64,000 nt of DNA from Ceratodon purpureus (GCA_014871385.1 CM026425.1:16944637-17008636); one strand, 5' to 3'; shown: positions 21,864-35,708, counted from the first letter of the stretch. A program made the numbers and translations. Notes: a model not told the origin generated them from the sequence alone.

Positions 21864-24265
21864 CCTACCATTCTCAACACTTTGAGACCTTCCAAGTTGC
21901 TGATGCTCTTTGGAAGTTCTTCTAGGGTCTCACACCCCAACAAATCCAACTCTGTGAGGCACTTCAAGTTGCCAATGTCCTCCGGAAGCTGCTTCAAGGA
22001 CTTGCATCCTACCATTGTCAACACTTTGAGACCTTCCAAGTTGCTGATGCTCTTTGGAAGTTCTTCTAGGGACTTACACCCCCACAAATCCAACTCCGTG
22101 AGGCACTTCAAGTTGCCGATGTCCTCCGGAAGCTGCTTTAAGGACTTGCACCCTCCCATTTGCAACTCTTTGAGACCTTCCAAGGTGCTGATGCTCTTTG
22201 GAAGTTCTTCTAGGGTCTCACACCCCCGCAAATCCAACTCTGTGAGGCACTTCAAGTTGCCGATGTCCTCCGGAAGTCGCTTCAAGGACTTGCATCCTAC
22301 CATTTTCAACACTTTGAGACCTTCCAAGTTGCTGATGCTCTTTGGAAGTTCTTCTAGGGACTCACACCCCCGCAAATCCAACTCTGTGAGGTTCTTCAAG
22401 TTGCCGATGTCCTCCGGAAGCCGCTTCAAGAACATACATTCTGAGAGGTTCAAGTGTCGAAGATATTGTAACTTGCCAATGTTCTCCAATTTTGCTTGCG
22501 AAGGTAGAGCTCTTGAAAGGTCTAAGAGTTTTATACTTGAGTTGTTTATGAAAAAATCTAGCGGCATTTTTTCCTCTAAATTTGTGATCTGCTGAAGTAT
22601 ACACACTTTAAGCTGAGAAATGTGGAGGTCCTCCGGCCATTGGAAAATTTTGCAATCAACAAAAGCCAATCTCTTGAGATATTTTAGCAATTCCTTGTTT
22701 GGAAATGATGCCAATCCTTTCCCTGATTGAAAGAAACATTCATGTGCACATTCTCCAGGTTTGGACTTGCTAATGATGTAGATTGCAAGATCTCGAAGAA
22801 TGTCATGTACCTTGGCATAGTCAGCTCTTCCGTCCCAGTCGATCAAAGACCGCTTTGTTAGTATTTCCAAATGTGCCCTTGCTTTGTTCTGAGCTTCTTT
22901 GCCATCAAGGTTGGGGCCAAATAGTTCTTCTCCAACCCATATATTGAATAGTTCGTCCACTGGAATCTCGTAGTCTTCAGGGAAGGCCGCGAAGTACAAG
23001 AAGCAGATCTTTGTTACATCAGTCTTCAATTCGTTATAACTCAATTGGAGACGTCCAAACAATTCAGTATCCACAGTTGAATCCAAAATTGGTATAGCTT
23101 GTTTCAAATCAGACAGAGCAGACTCCCATTCTTCCACAATCACTTTGTCCATCATTGCACTGCCAATAACTTTCAAGGCTAAAGGAAGGCCTTGACATTC
23201 CTCACATACAGCTCTCGCTAAATTTTCCGGAATTGTTGATACAGAACCTGCATTGTCAAATGCAAAGGAACTGAACAATTTCCAACTATCCGCTTCTGAA
23301 AGCTTTAACACCACTTCCACTTCTGCATGCGCTTTGAGAAGAACTGATTTACTTCGGCTTGTTATCAATGTTGCAGATCCAGGGGCTTTTGCAATATCCA
23401 GCCAATACATTATTTCATGATGATCACATACCGTATCCCATACATCGTCCAAAATCAAGAAAATCTTCTTCTCAGCAAATGCGTTCTTGAGAAGGGTGCG
23501 TTGCTCTTCTTGGTTCTTGATGGATTTCAGTCTTTCTGAAACACCGCTGCCCAGTATGCAACTGTTTCCCATCCTTTCGTAAAGATCACCTACTTTTGCA
23601 TCATTACCCACGGTGACCCAGATGACTGAATCCTTCCCATACTGCTCTTTGATATTGGGATCATTATTCAACATCTGGGCAAGCATAGTTTTCCCCGCTC
23701 CACCTCTCCCCAGCAATCCAAAGCAGCTTGCTTCAATGTCCTTTTTGGAACTTTGCAGTATAGACGTCTGAAGTTTGTTGAAATGCTCATCCACTCCTAT
23801 AATCAGTGATGGAGTATCTTGTTTTGCAAAACTGAAAGATGGCGTAAGGTGTGGGGATTTCATCGATAGAAGAATGCCAAGTGTAACAAAATCTGTGTTC
23901 GCTCTTGCCTCCTCAATGTGACGAGTGACTTTTAATACACGTGACGGTAATTTTTTCCAACGCCAAAATTTCAACGCCCTCTTTGCCTTGCCACGAACAG
24001 TTTCCTGTGCACATTCCTTGGTGACAGCTTCTGCACCTTCCAAAAGTCCTTTAAAGTGTGTCAACCACTTCCTGCAGGCTTCATTTCCCTTCTGTTCATT
24101 TTTCTCTACTTCTACAATAAGTGGCATAATATTCTCCAATTTCGCCGCTAGCTCATTGCACTCGTCTTTACAGTTGTAAGCCATTTTAGCTGCCTTGATC
24201 ACTTCAGTAAGAAGTGTAGACACAGCAAATCCTACTATAGCAGGAGTAAACAAAGGATCTGCCAT
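21806..24265 (-). CDS. RPW8/CC-type NB-ARC-LRR immune receptor (NLR)
   Basis: An 819-residue single-exon protein of the intracellular plant immune-receptor family, which binds ATP/ADP through NB-ARC and signals on pathogen recognition. Residues ~1-130 form a helical RPW8/CC-like domain (VSTLLTEVIKAAKMAYNCKD). NB-ARC follows: P-loop GRGGAGKT 186-193, kinase-2 IFLILDDVWD 268-277, RNBS-B TLITSRS about 299-305, QGLPLAL 358-364, RNBS-D CFLYFAAFPED 421-431, and an MHD-like VHD at about 486-488. About eight LRRs of 24 residues start near residue 600 as LPEDIGN/LPKSISN pairs. All ATPase motifs are present. The last ~19 residues (HNKVDHQVQYVITRK region) are encoded by the inverted end of the TIR element at 21126-21863, so the LRR domain is truncated compared with the original gene. 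The start ATG is followed by a typical MADP. Whether the short form is functional is unknown. Confidence 0.9.
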   Translation of the reverse strand: MADPLFTPAIVGFAVSTLLTEVIKAAKMAYNCKDECNELAAKLENIMPLIVEVEKNEQKGNEACRKWLTHFKGLLEGAEAVTKECAQETVRGKAKRALKFWRWKKLPSRVLKVTRHIEEARANTDFVTLGILLSMKSPHLTPSFSFAKQDTPSLIIGVDEHFNKLQTSILQSSKKDIEASCFGLLGRGGAGKTMLAQMLNNDPNIKEQYGKDSVIWVTVGNDAKVGDLYERMGNSCILGSGVSERLKSIKNQEEQRTLLKNAFAEKKIFLILDDVWDTVCDHHEIMYWLDIAKAPGSATLITSRSKSVLLKAHAEVEVVLKLSEADSWKLFSSFAFDNAGSVSTIPENLARAVCEECQGLPLALKVIGSAMMDKVIVEEWESALSDLKQAIPILDSTVDTELFGRLQLSYNELKTDVTKICFLYFAAFPEDYEIPVDELFNIWVGEELFGPNLDGKEAQNKARAHLEILTKRSLIDWDGRADYAKVHDILRDLAIYIISKSKPGECAHECFFQSGKGLASFPNKELLKYLKRLAFVDCKIFQWPEDLHISQLKVCILQQITNLEEKMPLDFFINNSSIKLLDLSRALPSQAKLENIGKLQYLRHLNLSECMFLKRLPEDIGNLKNLTELDLRGCESLEELPKSISNLEGLKVLKMVGCKSLKRLPEDIGNLKCLTELDLRGCETLEELPKSISTLEGLKELQMGGCKSLKQLPEDIGNLKCLTELDLWGCKSLEELPKSISNLEGLKVLTMVGCKSLKQLPEDIGNLKCLTELDLLGCETLEELPKSISNLEGLKVLRMVGGRKHNKVDHQVQYVITRK

Positions 24266-26600
24266 AACGAGGTATTACACACCTGCCCAAGAGTGCGATT
24301 CATCATTTTAGCCAGAAAAAAAATGTACGATAAGAGAGTACACGTCAAGCCTTCAAATGCAGTCCGAAGCAACAGAGGTGGCAACCAACTATTGTTTGGT
24401 AAGTATCCAGAAAGCATACAGAAATAAAAATCCTCTCAACAGAAAGTACCTGATTGAAATATGTAATGTCTTGGAATTCAGAATAGCTTACAGTCGTGAC
24501 ATAACAAATTATGTTCTATAATAATCCACCTCCAATATCAAGAAATTTTCTGTAGACTGCTACAAAATCACCTGTGTAATATCAATCACTAGTCATATTG
24601 CTGCAATGGGCTTGAATGGAAACATCAGCAACTAAGTCCGCGAACTCAAAGCAACCTTGCATAGCAGTAAACAAGGGGCGCATGAGGAATCTCAAGCCAT
24701 TTTGACATGTTCAACATGATTACTATTCTCAACACAAAATTTCGTGACACAAGATTCAGGCACATGACTTCATGAACAATTGGTTGGTACCTGCACTTGA
24801 ACCACTGAATTCGCAAAATAAACGGGGTATCAAGAATTAACACTTTGTTGCAAGCAGCGAAAGTGAGCCGATGCCCACCCCAATGACAAGCTGTGGTCCA
24901 CGTCCTTGTATAATTGAAGATGGTTCACTGCAAATCCAAGACAAAATTAACAAGTCTCCAACAGTACCTCCGATAGAATTACCTGTCCGAACAGCAGCAT
25001 TATGTCTCACAAACAAAAAGTTTTGAACCTACCCTCTACGATCCGATCTCGGAGGTAGGTAGTACAAAACATGTCCCTCCGAGATCGGTCTCCACAGAGC
25101 AGCACGACAGAAGCTCCCCTTCCCACTCTCTAGAGCCAAGTTCTACAGCTAGTCAGGTATCTGTGTTCGTCTGGGGCATAATGACACTGATATTTGTGAG
25201 GACCACGCTACGATGATAACAGAGACAAAACAAAAGCATGGGGTACTAGAGCCTGGAAAACAAGACAGTAATTAAAACATGGTCGACATCCCACACGTCA
25301 CCAGGTGCTTATCTTCTAAGCCACAACTCAACACTGACATGCGGCCAGGATTTGACACACAACTAGCGATCTCCAACCACTAAACGACGTGATAAGCACC
25401 CATTAAACAATCCAATATAACCGGCATCCTCGGTTCGGTCACGAACACCCCAACGGTACTGATATCGCAAAGAAGGGACTTGACAAGCTGACCAAAACGT
25501 AAAATGTCAAAGCATCCAAAACTTTACAAGAAGCATGAGGTAACGCAAGTGAGGAACATGTTGCGTACAATCAGAGCCGGGGGAGTAGAACGTCGCTCAA
25601 ACCTCCCTCTGGCACAAACACTATTGGATTCTCTCACGAGCAGCAGCACGCAGAACTGTCTCCGGGGAAAATCACCTCACCCTCACGGCACTCAGCAGAA
25701 AGCACACAGACGTGCAGCTTGTTACCGGCATCCACACCTCTTACATTCCTGAACACCTCTACACGGACCTCAAATGGAGCACTCGGCACTGACGACGACG
25801 ACTACGATGTCCGAAGTCACAGTCTTCCAAAGCCAGGGCAGGACCACGACAGAATAAAGATCAGCCTGGTCCAGATGAAAGCAAACCGACGGTACTCCTA
25901 TCACGGACTGTTCTGTCCACAATCATCTGGTTTCTGCATCGTCGATGGTGTCCCATGCAGACACCGTGTTCCAAGTTACTGTAGATCCCAGCCTCCCTGT
26001 GACGTAGAAGCCACCGCTAGTAATCTATCAAATTAACAGAACTAAGGAGATGCTTCGATCGATGTCCATCAACTCTTCCAGAGGCGGTGATTTTGGAGCT
26101 CTGGATTGCAGTGTCTGCAGGAACAAGGTGGTAGATATTCGATTCGGACTTTGGTATGTGGCGATCGAAAGGAGGGAAAGGAGGACCCAAAAGTCATGCT
26201 TAAACGCGTAATTGACCCATTTGACAGCATGCACTTGTCATTATTGGAGTGAGGAATCTGAACAGGTCAATTGAGGAATCGTAGATACTTGAGTAGTTGT
26301 AGGATTGAATAATTGCAAGCAGCATCTTCGAGGCTGTCGATGATTTGCTGATGGCGCTCCACGCCACCCAAATTCTGCAGTCCAGCTCAATGTTAATCGT
26401 TAAATACAGAGCCGGGGTATCTATAGCAGCTTCAGGGGCCCATTTTGTGAGTGGAGCATCACCTCACCAACTCCAAAGTAAACCAGTCTATTTCTGAACA
26501 GTCTCAAGTCTAAGAAAATAATGAGAATATAATAGAGTGTGCAGACAATAATGTACACCTTAGGTACATGAAAGTCTATGTTTGGAAGTCGGCGTAGGTA
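24266..26600. other. NLR upstream region without recognised genes
   Basis: It would contain the NLR promoter and any 5' UTR. The ORFs here (for example 25504-26036 plus) are basic, low-complexity and unrecognised. CCGATCTCGGAGGTAG and CTCCGAGATCGGTC, about 40 bp apart near 25047, form a short inverted repeat. Confidence 0.45.
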
Positions 26601-28914
26601 TTTCAAAATTCAGAACATATTCATATGGTTCCAAAAAATGTACCTGCATAGAGTGTGTTGGAATCATCTTTATTTTCTTGATGAAATCTGATTTAAAAGT
26701 ATTTTTGATTGATTTATCAAGTGTGCTAATTTCTGAAATTCTTGGGAATAAGTATGAATAAATAGAATACCGAAGTCACTAGTGATTGGCCAAGTTCATA
26801 AAATGTAATTTGTAACTTCATCAACTCAAATATGATTATATTTTTAATGGCTTTACATATTTGATAGAAGCAAAAGAGGACTTTCAATTAGAATGAAATG
26901 AAGAAAACGGGTTTAAATTAAGACTAACATATTAAGTTTAAATATGAATTAAAATTTTATGTTTAAAATTATATCCAAGGACATTGACGTAATCTTAGAG
27001 AATTAAGCTGGTTAAACCTTACCACAACAGAACCAACAATGATACAACTGAATCTTATAAAGAGTTATTCATTCTTATAATATTGATATTCTAGAGAGAT
27101 ATAGAGATATTATTGTTATCATTTTTTTCCCATTTCCAATTTTTTAGCAAGTATTGTGTTTTAAAATAATATAATATGTTAATTATAATAAATAAATAAA
27201 ATACAATCGTTGTCTTGATCTGTAATAACAATCAATTCCATTTATAAATTTAATAAAAACCTACATAAAATCTTATCGATATCTTTTAGTTGTAGAGATT
27301 TAATGGAGTAAAGATGGATAGAAATAAGCATCCAGGAGAAATTAGATTGAACAAGGGTAAAATATATTCAAAGTGACAAAGGAATGATAAAAGAATAATT
27401 TCAGAGATCAAAACTTCTTGAAGAATGAAAAATAAGCAATTGGTTTGGGATTTTTTTTTTATATACATTCAAGAGCAACTTTATCTTTAATAATATTTTT
27501 GAGGTATGGGCCAAAAATCTACACATATCAAGTTTTCAAACCATGATATACTTAAATATACATACTCCATGACGTTATCTCTGAAATCTTCATATGTTCA
27601 ACATTCATACTTTTAAAAACTTTAAATAAAGTTTCAGCTTAGCTTCTAAGGACATCTTTTATTTTGAAAGCATATGTGACCATTTTTCATATGAGTCAAA
27701 TTATGGTGAATTTTAGAGCTTCATGTTTTCAATACAAATATAGTAAACAAAATATGTAAAGGTCATTCAATAACTTGAAGTTGCCTGTAATCATTATTTT
27801 AAAATTTACATAGTAGTAGATTTTTAAGAAACTATTTTAACCCCTAAATGTTCAAGCTGTTTTTGGACCTCCAAAACCAAAAACTGTAATTTTTGACAAC
27901 CTTGTAGAAGTTGAAGTATGACTCTTAATTTTTTTTATTTTTTGATACATCTAACCGTAAGATCTTAAACCTGACTACCTGCACTAATACCATGTCAAAT
28001 TTCAACGGTTGGTTCTTTACCATTTGTGAGATTATAACGTTCAAAGTTGACTGTTTTTTTTTTTTTGGCTTTGTGCAAAATGCATACTCTAAATGGTGCC
28101 AAGGGAGACTTCATTATTGTAACCTCAAACATTTTGCTCATATTTTTTTCCACGTAGATAACTAAGCTGAGCACTTCCAGGCAAAATTTTAGAGTCTCAT
28201 TACACTTTTTTGGCCTTCATGCAAATTATTTTCCACAAGAAGGTACAAAAACCACAATATGGTAAAACTTAAATGACGTGAAATGCTTTTGGTTTTTTAA
28301 AAAAGTGAACGGTTAAATTATTGGAATTTTTTTTTTAAAAAATTCCTAAATCTCAAATGTTGACAAATTTTGAAAGAAAAATTTGTAAAATTACCAAAAA
28401 ACTGTGAAGGTTGTTTCTGTGATTTTTGGAGGTTGCCCTTGTAAAATTGGTAAGCTTTTTGACTTAGGCCACTTTGGATTTTGAGTAATGAATTGGTTAT
28501 GAACACATTTCCAAGAAAAAAATTCTAAAAAAGCCTAATTTTAAACTGCCCGTTTTGGACTTGAAACCTAAAATTTCTAAATGAAGGTTCTAAAAGTGAA
28601 ATTTGGCTTCGAAAATTTTACCACATATACTTTGCCGTATAAGGAGCATCCATTGAAATTCTTAGGCAGAAATATTATTTTTAACCCCTTCATTTAGGCT
28701 GCCCGAAACAACCGAGAGCCATTTTGGATTTCCAGAATCTTTAGGGGTTAAAACATTGTACGTGCTTTGGTATACCTCTACACAATGTACGTTATAAATA
28801 CCATGTCTATCTTTAACTACAAAATATGAATAGAAAATCACCAACCTTTACCTCAAATACAAGATATCCTTGAGCTAAAATCCAAAGTTTTGTGGTTATA
28901 ACCACTTTATTAGA

Positions 28915-29020
28915 TGTTGGCAACAAGTGTATCGTCTCTTATCACGCATGTGATGAAAGGAGTGGAACAAATAGACACTTAATTCACGTCACTCTCTTCC
29001 TAAGACCAAAGTTTATCATC
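28915..29020 (+). mobile_element. SINE tail, copy C
   Basis: GTGGAACAAATAGACACTTA, ATTCACGTCACTCTCTTCC and AAGACCAAAGTTT match the 3' module of the SINE family at 7107-7200. The 5' head is not recognisable. Confidence 0.55.
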
Positions 29021-31597
29021 TATTTGTTAAAAATTTGAAAATTTGAAATTAATAAAATTATTAATATTTTTATATTTTTTAAAAATGTAAGATTTGAGCC
29101 TAGAACTAATATTCAATGCAAAAATGTTTTAGCCCATCATGAAATTTTTATATATTTACATGTGTAATATCACAAAAGCAAATTTTAAAATAAGATTAAA
29201 TGTTCTTTTTTATCACATAAAGTTATATATAAAATAAAACTAAACTTAAAATTTTAGAATTAAATAATTAATTGCAGTGTAAACTACTTGGAATATATAA
29301 CTACTTTGAAGATGCAAAATATACTTTAATAGAATATTTGTATTAGTATTGTTTACTATATTATTTTATAATGGACTATGGATATGAATTGGTATTGGCG
29401 CCATAAGCGCCAATGCTTTGTCGTTGCAAGCATAATCTACTTGAATTTAAAACTTTTGCAATTATAGCTTTTGTATGTTTGTAATTTTAGAACTCATTTT
29501 GATATCATTGAATTTGCACACTTACGAACTATCCATGAATACGTAATTTGTTGAATAAGTTGAAGTATTGAAGGAAAAATAAAAACAAAAATCTACATGA
29601 TTCTAAATGTACTCATAAATTTCTATCAGTGAGGATTTATATCACAAAATTAGTGTCTAAGAAATATTCAAGATAGAGTGTTTAATTGTTGAATAACTTG
29701 AATTGAACATATATAGAAAAAAATGTTGTTGTTTTGACTTCTAAAGTTGCTTTATTGGTAGTTACCACCTTTCTAGGAATGCTTTTATATAAAGGCCATG
29801 AATTTAAATGTTATTTGGATGTTTAGACATTAATCCAAGATATTTAATCATAAAATCTAATAAAAACTGCAAAGAAAAATCAAGTGAAGCCAAGCTTTTG
29901 GCAATGTGGTAGAAGGGGTTTTATATTAGATTAATAGCACACTATCAATATTCAACCTTAACCCCTAAACGTCCTCACCTATGTCCAATTTAGATAGTTT
30001 TGTAAAGATGCATTATAAAATGCAATTAAAATGAATATTTAGAACTTGATATGTGAATAAAGTTATACATTTTGAATTTTAGATTCTATCTATACGGTTA
30101 GATCTATGATTGCTATCACTAAACTTTATTTATAAATTTTGAAACATAAAATAAAAATTTATTTTGTAATTTATTTACGAATTAGATATTGACAATAAGT
30201 AGATGAAATTTGTTGTGATAGGTTATAATGTAGTACTACAGGTGTAGTGATTTTTGGAGATTTTTTGGATGCTTGATTTTATGAGTTTATTTTTTCAAAA
30301 ACACTTTTAGACTAAAATCTTCAAAATTTTAGGTGAAACACTGCAACACAAAATGAAGCATAATTTCTTCAAAAATTGTTTCCTTTTCGATCGGATGACA
30401 CATACAAGAAGCTAACTTTCCATAGAAAATTCAATAAAAAAACCACACCAGAAAAAGTGCATGGCGGATGAGAAAATGCAGATGGAATCTGTACATTAGG
30501 CCATTTTGGCATGCTTGGGCAAGTTAGGTAATATGTAAGGTAGAAGGGGTAGTGAATGCCAATTCTTCTACGTATATAATCCCTAGAGGACAATCTTCCA
30601 CATTTGGACATGGAAGTTGGAAATGGCAATTTTGAAGTGTTTTTTTGTGGAATATAGTCAAAATACTTTAGACGTTAATGATTGATTTTCAAGTTGAAAA
30701 AACAAATTACAAATCATGATTGGGTGCAAATCATGCAACTTGCAATTATGCGTCAAAAGACTTTGGCATGGTTTGAGGACAATGAATAAGGCTTTGACAT
30801 AAATGGATATTCTTCCATAATCCAACCACTTGAGCTAGTGTAGCGTTGATGATTAAATTAGACATGTTTATTTTATTTTTTGATTTATTCAAATATATGG
30901 GATTGTGGTCTTACCAGGATAGCCAATTAATAATTTAGAATATAAAGATGGTTAAGATAGAGAGAATTGGGATGCTTATGAGCTTCTATTCAATTGATAT
31001 GAAGTTTAGAAGGAATTAGAAAGAGTATGGAAAGGAAATGCTATTGTCATTTTTCTTTGGCCATATTCATCATAGTATCTCAATTCAATATACATATATT
31101 CTGATTTTATATTAATAAATATAATTAGATCTACTTCCATGAACTATGAATTTTCAAAGTGAATTGTAAGAAAGAAGACTGTGTTTATTATTGATACTAT
31201 TGTCTTATGGTAGTGAATCAGAAGACTATGATGAGAGTAGCTGATCACACAACCTATGATCTTTAGTTTTGACAACTCAAGAATTTAGTTTGTGTAGGAA
31301 GTCGAAGAGTGCGTGATTAAGAAGAACTTAACAAAGTTGGGCTATAACATATAGAGAGAAGAAAAGACTATCGTCTAAGTAAGAAAGAAGAACATACCTC
31401 TAATTACCTTCCAAAGTAACATACATCTAATTACGTTGCGAGTTGCGAGTCAGAAGATTATAATAAACTATAAACAGTTAAGTGTATGATTGGTAGTAGT
31501 ACATGTTATGAGTGAAGAGTTCAATTTTAAAATTAACAAGTGCAAGTAGTCTCATAGTGTAATTAATTGCATTGATTACAAGAAGGTTATGAACTAG

Positions 31598-31786
31598 GTA
31601 ACCCTCAGCCGGATGGACGGATTCCGCTGAAATGTGACGAGATTTTGCTCGAATTTGATAAGATTCTACTCTACATCCAAGACTGGATTCCTTTTTCATC
31701 GAGTAATCATTATCGATAGGTTACGACTTGTAACCTTGCTGCTCTCGGCCAATCAGAGTCCAGGATTCACACCGGCTGAGGGTTAC
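31598..31786. mobile_element. 189-bp foldback element
   Basis: GTAACCCTCAGCCGG at 31598 is mirrored by CCGGCTGAGGGTTAC ending at 31786. A second internal pair (GGTTACGACTTGTAACC) lies near 31720. No clear target duplication. Confidence 0.65.
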
Positions 31787-33554
31787 GGTCTTATGAAAAA
31801 AAGTTGACTCCTTGTAGTGGAAGTTACAGGAGAATACAGTGAAGAAGGAATTATCAAAAGCCAAAGTCCTTACAAGAAGCAGATAGGCAGATTTTAAAGA
31901 AAGGAAGTAGGCCATAGCCAAAGAAATTGTCAATGAAGGCAGCAGAGTATTGTTGTTAAATTACAAACCATTATTAAATTAATATTTTTTTGTGCACATA
32001 TAATCGAAAGAAGAAAACTTGTTTGATATATGAATGATGTATGAATGATGAAATACCTTGATCAAGTATTGAGTTTCTTTGTTATTTATATCTCATGAAT
32101 AATAATATTAATACAATATAGCATGTACAATGTGATACTATCAGTAATATATATTTGATTATTTGTGGATATTGTTAAGATTATATGATATTGCAATGAA
32201 AAGCTATATTAGACTGTTCCTTGAGATTATTATAACTATCATCATTGGAAGCTAAGACTATGGCCATTGGCATTATATGAATCTTAAGTTTATAATCTGT
32301 ATGTGCATAGAGAGAAAACAAATTTCCAATTGTATGAATTTCGGAACCACTAGGTGATAAGATACAACTTAACAAACTAGCAAACAACAGATAAAGGAAA
32401 AAAATAATTTAAAAAATGTAATTTATATCTCAAGGCCTTAGGCTTTTTTCAATCAAAATAGATCATTTGAAAAAAATGCCATATGTCAAAATGGAAGGGA
32501 AACATGGAAATCTCAATCGCATTATTGTGTAGTAAACATGTTATGGACATTATGGATTCAATTTGGACCTTATTTGATGTCATATATTGGAGGATTGTAT
32601 CGTACATAGATAACATGTTCATAAATATTTCTAAAAGAAAACCAAAAATATTGGAAATTTTTAGGATCGAAAACAATATGAGAAATTATTTTATGTGATA
32701 TTTTTCTATTTATATCCATCTAAGGCAAGTTTGAATGACTTGCTTTGAAAAAAACTAAAACTAAAAATCAAACTTTAAGTAATGAATCTTATTTTTCAAA
32801 AAAATAAAATTTGTTCAAGTGGGAATGAACCTTCTATCGATGTACAATTATGTTTTAATGTCCAAAAGTATATAATGTCTTGTTGTAGGCACTATAGAGT
32901 TGAATTGCTCTTCATCAGTTATGGGCAACTACAAAGGTTTTATCTACATGTTTATTTAAAACCATATAATAAACAACACGGTGTTACGACATTAAATAAT
33001 GAAAAAATAATGTATCTAAAAGTAGGCTTATAATGTCAAAAATGACCAAGGTTTGACAAAGCAAAACAAGTCCAAACTAAACCTTCATTATTAAAACTTT
33101 TGTCAAAACTTGACAACATCTTTTATTACTCTAAGATTTTCAATGCATAAAGTGGACTTGAATTGAAATCAAATTCAACTTTTTTTTATTGGCATTGAGA
33201 CTATTAATGAAGAAGAAACTACTCTTCAAAGTCAAACATTCATAATTTCTACGCTTGGACAATTAATCTAATTAATAAATTATGGCTTGCATTCAATAAT
33301 TCAAGTACAACTCTTTTTTTCTTTGGTTTTGATCTAAATTGCATTAGATCAGAGCTAATTCAAACCATTTTCAACCCAATCACTTCCACTTTGCTATTAT
33401 TGTAGCTTTGTGCCTAATTTAATTAATAGATTGTATTGTTGACAAAGTCATTTAAGGATCAATAATTTAATCTAATGTGCAATGAAGATTTTAAGTCCAT
33501 TGTCTAAATTAACACACTTTGTGTACTACTTATAAATTCAAAATTTGGATACAT

Positions 33555-33625
33555 AGAGAGAGAGAAACTTCGATCTTTGGATGAGACTAACGTGAATTAA
33601 GTGTTTGTTCCATCTACTTCCAGTC
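33555..33625 (-). mobile_element. SINE tail, copy D
   Basis: The minus strand reads GATGGAACAAACACTTAATT, then CACGTTAGTCTC, then GAAGTTTCTCTCTCTCTC: the same module as copies A-C and E, in the opposite orientation. Confidence 0.6.
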
Positions 33626-35526
33626 CAATAAGGATACATAGAACATCTATAAGGTCCCATTTTGCAAGCAAAAAGTTAGCATTGGTCCATTGCTTCATCA
33701 ACCTCGACATTTAAATAACCAAAACTCACCTAAATCTTCAAATGCTTATTGTATTCACAGTTTTGATAGTTTGAAGCACATACCGAAATCAAATTATTAT
33801 ATTTATTATTTGTATCTGTTGATCTATAGCATGTCCAATAAATTGAAGTATTGAGCGCATACAAAGCAAAAAGTGACAGGATGCTAAAAAATGCTCATAA
33901 CTTTCAAACAATGAATGATCATATTAGGAATTTGGTGTTTATGAATGGCTCTTGAAAAAATTTTGAAGGTTAAAATATTCAAATTTACAATTGGAACATA
34001 TATTATTGAAAATGAAAAATTTGTTTTAACTTATCAAAGTTTTTTTTGTTGGTTGTTACTTTCAAATTAGAGTAATTTTTTCAATCAATGTAATTTTTTT
34101 TGTAGTTGAATTTCTAATTTTAAACAATCATGTTTAGAAAGCCAAAAGTTGCTTAAATTTGATATTATTTTGTAGGTTTTTTCATATCATCTAATACCAA
34201 TTTTTATACATGACAACGATTTAAACCACCAACTATTTTTTCCAAGATGCTTAACATGCTATTAAATAATTGTTTTTTTTCCTAAAGAATGAACCATGGT
34301 GGTTTATAGTTGAGAGAAGGTTGACTTTGATAATAGTGCCTCATGGAGTTATCAAGGTAGTGGTGGAAATAGATGCTTTTACATTATTAGACTATTGTGT
34401 GCTAGTGTTAGTAGTTGATTGGACACAAACATAATATTTATTACATTGGATTTTGATTGCATCAATGATTTACAAGTTGAATCCATTGCTAAATAACTCA
34501 TACAAGATTAATTGTCCTTCACATATAAGTTCATAAAGATCCTTATTGCAAATTGGCCAAAATTCTCAAAATAAACTCTTTTCTATTTCAAGAATAATAA
34601 ATCTTAATCTAAGCATTATTTATGAAATCTAACCAAAATCTATTAAAATTAACTTTATATACTACTCATACACAAAAATTGGATTATTGATTTATCTTCA
34701 TTTGTGAAATCATGAAGATCAAAGTGGTCTTAAATTGTTTTTTAGCAATTGTAGAGTTTATTTTTGTCAAACTTTGAAGCTTATCCTTGTATAACCCATG
34801 TATACTACAACTTATGTAAGTTGGTAGTTTGAATAAAAATATGCTTAAGAATACGTTACAATGATTTTATAAAAATATACATGCTAAAAATAATAGTTTT
34901 TTAGCTCCCAAATATGAAGAACAATAAGTTTTTCAATGATAAATTTCCCAAAAATCATAAATATACCAAACAAATCACACAATTAGGTTGTAGTAAAATC
35001 TTGATTCACTAAAAAATTTAGTCAAAATTTCTTTTTTTACTACTCTATTAAAGGTCATCAGTATCCATTATTCGATTTGGATTAAATGAAGCTTTAAAGA
35101 TTAATAAACTACATTAGATCATTGGATGAATTTTCATCTTTAAATCTCCTCCTTTATGAAGTTTCTTACAATCAAACATTGTGAATAGGTAATTCATAAA
35201 GTTCTTGTTTTATTCAACTCAAATATTTGGTATTGCTAAAGTACTTTCTTCATTATGATTACAAGTGTTGAAGTGTGCATATATGAAACTTTGACGAAGT
35301 TAAATTTGCATTGTCATTAGTTCAAAGTGGTATTGGAAAACGAGGGTATAAAATTTGAAAAATCATCATGTAATAAATGTCTCAATTTTAACCCATTTCA
35401 AGAAATAAAATTAGAAATAGTAGTATTTTATTTATAATTCAATCTAGGAAGAATTTTTAATTACAATGGCATGCAACTAAACCAAACTCAACACCAAAAC
35501 TAGAGTTGATTCAGAATTAAAGAGAA

Positions 35527-35579
35527 TGGTAGAGAGAGAGAATGGTAGAGAGAGAGAATGGTAGAGAGAGAGAATGGTT
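35527..35579 (+). repeat. 17-bp tandem repeat
   Basis: Three copies of GAATGGTAGAGAGAGA(G), ending GAATGG. Confidence 0.85.
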
Positions 35580-35708
35580 TGTTTAATTGGTCTCATGCCG
35601 AGGCAATACTTGATTGATTTCACTTATCTCTATCTACCTTACAGCGTCCAAAACTTCGACTTTGCTTGTTTGGCACATTAGGAGGCAAGCAACAGTAAGG
35701 TATTTGTT

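Larger units (their letters stand above)
26601..35526. other. long AT-rich gene-poor stretch
   Basis: No ORF with recognisable motifs on either strand. Only small mobile remnants are visible (28915-29020, 31598-31786, 33555-33625). Confidence 0.6.

Noticed and set aside
25504-26036. Overlapping basic ORFs as a gene upstream of the NLR
   Set aside because: No motif, no convincing splice structure, and composition typical of noncoding DNA.
29394-29414. 8-bp hairpin ATTGGCGC/GCGCCAAT
   Set aside because: Too short and isolated to call an element.
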